Assembly: GCA_028293265.1 (NCBI GenBank)
Contig: JAQGPB010000605.1
Location: forward strand, 1-7,839
Length of the DNA: 7,839 nucleotides
Reading direction: 5' to 3'
Origin: Pedosphaera sp.
Lineage (GTDB): Bacteria; Verrucomicrobiota; Verrucomicrobiae; Limisphaerales; Pedosphaeraceae
The position numbers and the translations under genes were made by a program. Every line of letters begins with the position of its first letter. The stretch's first letter is position 1. The notes below the pieces were generated by a model. It was not told where the DNA came from, searched no databases, and worked only from the letters and a program-made list of their open reading frames with translations. Of the stretch, positions 1 to 3,258 are shown in pieces.

Positions 1-243
1 GTGCGAGGGCGGCGCCAATTCATCCGCCAATTGCGCGCGGAAAAGCCGGTCATTGGCAGCCAGCGCCACATCCACCCGGCCCAAACGCAGCAGCGCAAGT
101 TCGCGCAAACTTTCGCTCACAGAATCACCGACGACCAGCGCCCCGACCAACGCCGCGCTGCCCACCGCCGCGCCAAGCAAAACCCCCAGATGCGCCCGCG
201 CATGAAACCGAAGACTGCGAACAATGAGCGTCCAGAAGGTCAT
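1..243 (-). CDS. FtsX-like ABC transporter permease, N-terminal part (runs off the left edge)
   Basis: Reading the minus strand from ATG 243-241 gives 81 residues beginning MTFWTLIVRSLRFHARAHLG, followed by a hydrophobic stretch (about residues 19-38, rich in L, G, A and V) and then a soluble part with GDSVSESLRELALLRLGR. A short cytoplasmic N-terminus, one membrane segment and a start of a periplasmic domain is how FtsX/MacB-type permeases begin. The family moves lipoproteins or other substrates, or transmits mechanical force, using an ATPase encoded next door; such an ATPase lies at 985-1692 on the same strand. The start codon overlaps the stop of the mini-ORF at 240-323 as ATGA, which suggests translational coupling, and no clear Shine-Dalgarno sequence precedes it. 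The substrate cannot be told. The rest of the gene, including the FtsX domains, is outside the window. Confidence 0.82.
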   Translation of the reverse strand, partial: MTFWTLIVRSLRFHARAHLGVLLGAAVGSAALVGALVVGDSVSESLRELALLRLGRVDVALAANDRLFRAQLADELAPPSH

Positions 244-323
244 TCAGGTGCGGCATGGGGTGTGGGAAAACGGCCTTCATGCCGGTTATTGGAAAGTTTC
301 AAAAGCATCTCTGAAGATGACAT
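240..323 (-). pseudogene. 27-codon leader mini-ORF, remnant of an ABC ATPase gene start
   Basis: From ATG 323-321 the minus strand encodes 27 residues, MSSSEMLLKLSN followed by NRHEGRFPTPHAAPE, then TGA. The first 12 residues match the start of the complete ATPase (MSSSQMLLKLSN) with one substitution; the other base changes in this part that affect codons are synonymous. After residue 12 the similarity ends abruptly. The stop overlaps the permease start as ATGA. The simplest reading is that a tandem copy of the ATPase gene lost its interior, leaving the 5' end joined in frame to a short 3' remnant, with the original coupling to the permease kept. It may now serve as a translated leader for the permease. 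Whether residues 13-27 come from an ATPase C-terminus is inference, and a purely vestigial sequence is also possible. Confidence 0.55.
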
Positions 324-368
324 GGAATTTTTGTAAGGCAATAAGCGGCGGCAATGACAGCAAATTCT
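287..368. repeat. Duplicated segment, copy A (ATPase start and upstream region)
   Basis: These 82 bp align with 1656-1736 with 11 mismatches and one single-base gap (about 85% identity, counted by eye). The segment covers the first 12 codons of the ATPase-like reading frame on the minus strand and about 45 bp upstream, including the -10-like TACAAA at 330-335. Similarity stops just before the promoter of the ParE-type TA pair. Confidence 0.85.
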
Positions 369-381
369 CTGCAAATAAGGG

Positions 382-411
382 TTGGATGAAACCGTCCCCA
401 TCGCATATTAT
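382..411 (+). promoter_or_regulatory. Putative promoter of the ParE-type TA pair
   Basis: TTGGAT (382-387) and TATTAT (406-411, five of six bases match TATAAT) are 18 bp apart. The -10 ends 6 nt before the ATG at 418, so transcription would start at or next to the start codon. No Shine-Dalgarno sequence is visible. The -35 is weak, so confidence rests mainly on the -10 and its position. Confidence 0.45.
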
Positions 412-417
412 ATTTGC

Positions 418-642
418 ATGACCGCCGCATTGTCGAGAGAAGTGGGTAAACTCACCGCCGCCGAAAAAATACGGCTCGCCGAACATTTATGGGATGAAGT
501 GGCCGCGGAGCCTGATGATACTCTGCGGGTGCCGGTTGCGCACAAGCGGCTGCTGGAAAAACGCCTTGCCGCGCATCTGAAATCTCCTGGCTCGGCCATC
601 ACGCTGGACGAGTTTCGTCGCCGGCTGGCCCGCCGTCTGTGA
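418..642 (+). CDS. Antitoxin, addiction-module component family (partner of a ParE-type toxin)
   Basis: The 74-residue protein starts MTAALSREVGKLTAAEKIRL and continues with AEHLWDEVAAEPD, a basic helix around LLEKRLAAHLKSP, and a tail with TLDEFRRRLARRL. This matches the layout of the small 'putative addiction module component' antitoxins: an N-terminal helix of the type 'LSPEERAELAEELWDSL', an acidic linker, and a C-terminal 'W/LDEVxxRL' helix that binds the toxin. Its role would be to neutralise the toxin encoded next and to repress the operon. An in-frame TTG at 382 would add 12 residues, but ATG 418 fits the family N-terminus and the promoter position better. The stop overlaps the toxin start as GTGA. 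Family assignment is by pattern recognition. Confidence 0.78.
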   Translation: MTAALSREVGKLTAAEKIRLAEHLWDEVAAEPDDTLRVPVAHKRLLEKRLAAHLKSPGSAITLDEFRRRLARRL

Positions 643-959
643 ATTACTTCCTGCGCCTTCGGCCCGAGCTGGTTGAGGATGCGCACGAAGCTTTTGTCTG
701 GTATGAAGGGGCCGCGACCGGTTTGGGCCACGATTTTTTGCGCTCCTATTTTGTTGCTGTCGCGGCCGCTGAAAGGGAGCCTTTCCTTTATCGGAAAATT
801 TTTCGTGATTTTCGGCGCGTTCTGCTCGACCGCTTTCCGTATGTCCTCTATTTCCGTATCGAAGGCAGTTCGGTTGTCATTTTCCTGCTCATCCACGGAG
901 CGCGCGACCCTGCCCTGATTCGCCGCTCGCTTCGTGATCGCAAAAAAAGCCGGGCTTGA
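639..959 (+). CDS. RelE/ParE-family toxin
   Basis: The 106-residue protein shows the usual ParE pattern: an N-terminal strand (FLRLRPELVEDAHEAFVWYE), a helix ending near LGHDFLRSYF, EREPFLYRKIFRDFRRVLLD, the strand pair FPYVLYFRIEGSSVVIFLLI, and the closing HGARDP. The arginines in the RDFRRVLLDRFPY segment are typical of the plasmid-stabilisation ParE branch, whose members poison DNA gyrase, while RelE relatives cut mRNA on ribosomes. The sequence does not settle which activity applies. The start is GTG at 639, overlapping the antitoxin stop by four bases, so the two are translationally coupled. The gene is intact. It converges on the ABC ATPase with 25 bp between the stops, and no hairpin terminator is seen there. 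Confidence 0.85.
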   Translation: MNYFLRLRPELVEDAHEAFVWYEGAATGLGHDFLRSYFVAVAAAEREPFLYRKIFRDFRRVLLDRFPYVLYFRIEGSSVVIFLLIHGARDPALIRRSLRDRKKSRA

Positions 960-984
960 AACCAGTTGCTGCTACGAGACGGAT

Positions 985-1692
985 TTATCGCTTCATCACT
1001 GGCTCAAAGACGCCATCCCGCAATTCCATCACCCGCCCCATTTTATGCGCGAGATCAAGCGCGTGGGTAACGACAATGAGCGTCACATTTTCCTCGCGGT
1101 TCAATTCCAGCAACAAGGTGGCGAGTTGGTCAGCGGAAGCGCGGTCCAAGGCGCCGGTCGGTTCATCGGCAAGCAGCAGTTGCGGCTGATTGATGAGCGC
1201 GCGCACGACCGCCACGCGCTGGCGTTCACCACCCGAAAGCTGGCCGGGCCGATGTGTCATGCGGCTTTCGAGCCCGACCCGTTTCAACAGCCGCGCCGCG
1301 TGTTTGGGCGCGCTCTGGCGCAACGCGGCATCGGCCGTCGCCAGCGTCGGCACCAGCACATTTTCGAGCACGCTGCACTGCGGCAACAAATGATGCGCCT
1401 GGAAAATGAACCCGATCTGCCGGTTGCGCACGGCGGCAAGCTGGGCGTCGTCAAGCCGGCTCAAGTCCTGCCCCGCCAGCAACACTTCGCCGCTGGTCGG
1501 CCGGTCCAGCGTGCCAATGATGTTCAGCAACGTGCTCTTGCCCGAACCGGAAGGCCCGATGATCGCGAGCGATTCCCCGCGCGCCACTTCGAGCGACACG
1601 CCCTTGAGGACGCTGACCGGCTCCGCGCCCCCGCCGGAATTGTAGCGCAGCGCGATATTGGAAAGCTTCAAAAGCATCTGCGAAGATGACAT
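985..1692 (-). CDS. ABC transporter ATP-binding protein, LolD/MacB type
   Basis: The 235-residue protein is a complete single nucleotide-binding domain. Walker A is GPSGSGKST (46-54), the Q-loop is in IFQAHHLLP (about 96-104), the signature is LSGGERQRV (152-160), Walker B is LLLADE (172-177) with catalytic E177, the D-loop is ALD (181-183) and the switch histidine is H210 in VVTH. The order and the FQ-HHLLP Q-loop are typical of ATPases that drive FtsX-like permeases (lipoprotein release, macrolide or peptide export). The partner is probably the permease at 1-243, although a TA pair on the other strand now lies between them. ATG 1692 is chosen because the family starts a few residues before the LSNIALRY strand; the open frame continues upstream to 2121, but that part is not ABC-like. 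A -10-like TACAAA lies 6 nt upstream. Confidence 0.93.
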   Translation of the reverse strand: MSSSQMLLKLSNIALRYNSGGGAEPVSVLKGVSLEVARGESLAIIGPSGSGKSTLLNIIGTLDRPTSGEVLLAGQDLSRLDDAQLAAVRNRQIGFIFQAHHLLPQCSVLENVLVPTLATADAALRQSAPKHAARLLKRVGLESRMTHRPGQLSGGERQRVAVVRALINQPQLLLADEPTGALDRASADQLATLLLELNREENVTLIVVTHALDLAHKMGRVMELRDGVFEPVMKR

Positions 1693-1736
1693 GAAACTTT
1701 TGTAAGGCAAAAAATGTTTGCAATGAAGCAAATTCT
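1656..1736. repeat. Duplicated segment, copy B (start of the intact ATPase)
   Basis: This is the counterpart of 287-368, spanning the first 12 codons of the ATPase and about 44 bp upstream. Conserved parts include TTGTAAGGCAA just before the ATG (minus strand: TTGCCTTACAA) and GCAAATTCT at the far end, so the proximal promoter region was duplicated with the start codon. Confidence 0.85.
1693..1704 (-). promoter_or_regulatory. -10-like element of the ATPase gene
   Basis: On the minus strand TACAAA (1704-1699) is followed by AGTTTC and then the ATG. The same TACAAA-N6-ATG layout is kept in copy A (335-330). No good -35 is seen; TTCATT 17 bp upstream is poor. There is no Shine-Dalgarno sequence. 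Confidence 0.3.
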
Positions 1737-1798
1737 GGAAACGGCTGGAATGTTGCAAGCGTGCGTTGCGCGCTCGCGAAGAATCGTGGTCGTGCGAG

Positions 1799-1827
1799 TT
1801 GACGCTGAGACTGTGAATCGCTATAGT
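1799..1827 (+). promoter_or_regulatory. Promoter of the MazF-type TA pair
   Basis: TTGACG (1799-1804) and TATAGT (1822-1827) are separated by 17 bp, each matching the sigma-70 consensus at five of six bases. The -10 ends 6 nt before the GTG start at 1834, so the transcript probably begins at or beside the start codon. No Shine-Dalgarno sequence precedes that GTG. Confidence 0.65.
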
Positions 1828-1833
1828 TTGGTT

Positions 1834-2061
1834 GTGAGTACGGTCATAGAAATTGAAGCTGCCCTGTCTGGATTGACCACGGAAGAACTCCGTCGGGTCG
1901 AACAGGCTTTGCACCAGCAATATCGCCAGCGTCATGATGGCATAATCTATGATGACAAGCACGGTGTGGTTACTGAAGCTGACCTGATTTCCTCCGCCGA
2001 CGAAGCCTTCCTCATGTACGACAAGGAGGAGCAGAAAGATGCTCAACGCCGGACGCGCTGA
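1834..2061 (+). CDS. Antitoxin of a MazF/PemK-type pair
   Basis: The 75-residue protein begins (GTG)STVIEIEAALSGLTTEELR, with helix RVEQALHQQYRQ, then HDGIIYDDKHGVVTEAD, an acidic DEAFLMYDKEE segment and a basic end. The N-terminal 'EIEAAxxxLxxEEL' helix occurs in many small antitoxins, and the acidic C-terminal part is the likely toxin-binding region. Its job would be to block the downstream endoribonuclease and repress the operon. The GTG at 1834 is chosen over the upstream ATG at 1714 because that longer frame covers the promoter and copy B of the repeat and has no family-like content. The 3' end overlaps the toxin gene by 23 bp and carries that gene's ribosome binding site. Assignment depends strongly on the partner toxin. 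Confidence 0.75.
   Translation: MSTVIEIEAALSGLTTEELRRVEQALHQQYRQRHDGIIYDDKHGVVTEADLISSADEAFLMYDKEEQKDAQRRTR
2023..2029 (+). promoter_or_regulatory. Strong Shine-Dalgarno site of the MazF-type toxin
   Basis: AAGGAGG ends 9 nt before the ATG at 2039. It lies inside the antitoxin coding region (codons for DKEEQK), and it is the only strong Shine-Dalgarno sequence I found in front of any gene here. It fixes the toxin start. Confidence 0.75.
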
Positions 2062-2356
2062 AGTCTGGCTCGTGGATCTGGGCATGGCCGCGAAGGCTCG
2101 TCCGGCAGTCATATTCAGCATTCCTTTTCAAGATAATGAACGGGCGCTTTATGCGGTTGTGCCACATACAACTTCGTTGAGAGGAGGACGCTTCGAGGTA
2201 GTTATCGATACGGCTTGGCTTGAGCGAGGGGCCTTTGACGCACAAGGCTTGCGGAATATTCCCGGCTCGGTTTTTATTCGCAGACTGGGTGTTTTGAGTC
2301 CTCCCCAGATGAACAAACTGGCACAAACCGTCAAGTTGTGGCTGGGAATTATTTAA
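2039..2356 (+). CDS. MazF/PemK-family endoribonuclease toxin
   Basis: The 105-residue protein opens with MLNAGRAEVWLVDLG, the usual first strand of MazF/PemK toxins ('RGEIWLVDLG'), followed by KARPAVIFSIPF with the conserved RP, then YAVVPHTTSLRGGRFEV, FDAQGLRNIPG, and a C-terminal helix after RRLGVLSPPQM. The arginine of the RP motif and the threonine/serine of HTTS are at the positions used in catalysis in the family, which cuts single-stranded RNA at short specific sequences. The length is normal and nothing is missing. It belongs to the branch with HTTSLRGGRFEV and FDAQG rather than to the E. coli ChpA branch. It overlaps the antitoxin by 23 bp and ends 12 bp from the convergent BtpA-family gene. 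Cleavage specificity cannot be read from sequence. Confidence 0.9.
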   Translation: MLNAGRAEVWLVDLGMAAKARPAVIFSIPFQDNERALYAVVPHTTSLRGGRFEVVIDTAWLERGAFDAQGLRNIPGSVFIRRLGVLSPPQMNKLAQTVKLWLGII

Positions 2357-2368
2357 ACAAACTTCTCA

Positions 2369-3154
2369 TTACACCTTCATCACGCGCGCCAGTGCCGCAA
2401 CCCGCTTCGGATCAACCGGATTCGCAAGCTTTCCACCAACCTTGAGCGAACTGGCAACGATAAACCCATCGGCAAAAGGCAGAAATAGTCCCGCATTGTC
2501 ACGCGTGACACCGCTGCCCAAAAGCAAACGCGCACCCGGACAGGCGACACGAACACGTTCCACATCGGCCGGGTCCGCCGCGCGCCCGGTGCCCGTGCCA
2601 GAAATGATCAACGCATCCGCCAAGCCGCGTTCCAAAGTGTCATGCGCGGAATCTTCAAGCGTCCAATCACCGAGCGGGACGGCGTGCTTGACGTGGACAT
2701 CCGCAAATATTTGCGCACCGGGACAGATGCTGTGGCGATAACGCAACGTGTCATGCGCATTCCCTTCGATCAATCCCTGGTCGGTGAGCATCGCGCCGCT
2801 GTGGACGTTGACACGGACAAAACTCCCGCCACACGCCGCGCACAACGCCAGCGCCGCACGGGCGTCATTGCGCAAAACATTGAAACCAATCGGCAACCTG
2901 ACCGCCTCGCGCACCGCGCAACCGAGCGCGGCCATGGCGGCAACGGTTTCCGGCCCGACGGAATTCTTGGTGAAAGGAACATCGCCGAAATTCTCTACGA
3001 AAATGGCATTCGCACCCCCTTGCTCATAAGCCTTGGCATCCGCCACCGCGCGTTTGGTGACCGCGGCCATGTTCCCGCCCCACCGCGGCGAGCCGGGCAG
3101 CGGCGGAAGATGGACGACCCCAATCAACACTTTGCGGTGGGCGTTAAAGAGCAT
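2369..3154 (-). CDS. BtpA/SgcQ family TIM-barrel protein
   Basis: The 261-residue protein begins MLFNAHRKVLIGVVHLPPLP and contains GGANAIFVENFGDVPF, GFNVLRNDA, FVRVNVHSGAML, ADVHVKHA, ADALIISGTGTG and LLGSGVTRDN, the ordered strand-end motifs of the BtpA family. These are phosphate-binding type alpha/beta barrels. BtpA of cyanobacteria helps stabilise photosystem I, while SgcQ sits in an E. coli sugar-related cluster; the reaction in most bacteria is unknown. No photosynthesis gene is present here, so a metabolic role is more likely. The length matches the family. ATG 3154 is chosen because the frame begins there and VLIGVVHLPPLPG follows. A possible promoter lies just downstream of the terminator of the next gene. 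Confidence 0.9.
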   Translation of the reverse strand: MLFNAHRKVLIGVVHLPPLPGSPRWGGNMAAVTKRAVADAKAYEQGGANAIFVENFGDVPFTKNSVGPETVAAMAALGCAVREAVRLPIGFNVLRNDARAALALCAACGGSFVRVNVHSGAMLTDQGLIEGNAHDTLRYRHSICPGAQIFADVHVKHAVPLGDWTLEDSAHDTLERGLADALIISGTGTGRAADPADVERVRVACPGARLLLGSGVTRDNAGLFLPFADGFIVASSLKVGGKLANPVDPKRVAALARVMKV

Positions 3155-3166
3155 GGGCTTTTGTCC

Positions 3167-3195
3167 CTGAAAACCAGCCCGGGTTCAAGCGTCAA
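3167..3195 (-). promoter_or_regulatory. Possible promoter of the BtpA-family gene
   Basis: On the minus strand TTGACG (3195-3190) is followed after 17 bp by TTTCAG (3172-3167), a poor -10. The -35 begins right after the T-tract of the terminator at 3197-3230, so termination and initiation elements touch. The 104-bp gap 3155-3258 holds this site and the terminator. Confidence 0.3.
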
Positions 3196-3196
3196 C

Positions 3197-3230
3197 AAAA
3201 AACCCGCCGCCGGAACGGTCCGGCAGCGGG
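3197..3230 (-). terminator. Intrinsic terminator of the large secreted protein gene
   Basis: Read on the minus strand, CCCGCTGCCGGA pairs with TCCGGCGGCGGG (12 bp, one G-U) around the loop CCGT, followed by six T. It lies 28 bp past the stop of the 904-residue protein. The GC-rich stem and T-run make this a textbook Rho-independent terminator. Confidence 0.9.
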
Positions 3231-3258
3231 CTGAATTCAATCGGCCAACCAACTCAGC

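Noticed and set aside
382..417. TTG at 382 as the start of the ParE-type antitoxin
   Set aside because: The extra 12 residues are not family-like and the TTG overlaps the probable -35; ATG 418 fits better.
934..1689. Long plus-strand ORFs opposite the ATPase, the BtpA-family gene, the secreted protein and the pilin-like gene
   Set aside because: They are antisense frames in GC-rich coding DNA; their translations are rich in R, H, Q and A and show no family motifs, while the minus frames are clear genes.
287..1736. Composite mobile element bounded by the two repeat copies
   Set aside because: The copies are direct repeats containing the ATPase start itself, no transposase or terminal inverted repeats are present, and the content is explained by gene duplication.
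1714..1833. ATG at 1714 as the start of the MazF-type antitoxin
   Set aside because: It would place the promoter TTGACG-N17-TATAGT and part of repeat copy B inside the coding region; the residues encoded there look random for the family.
1693..2121. Upstream extension of the ABC ATPase frame to 2121 on the minus strand
   Set aside because: The extra ~143 residues have no ABC content, run antisense to the MazF-type antitoxin gene and its promoter, and the duplicated ATG at 1692 has the family-like N-terminus right after it.
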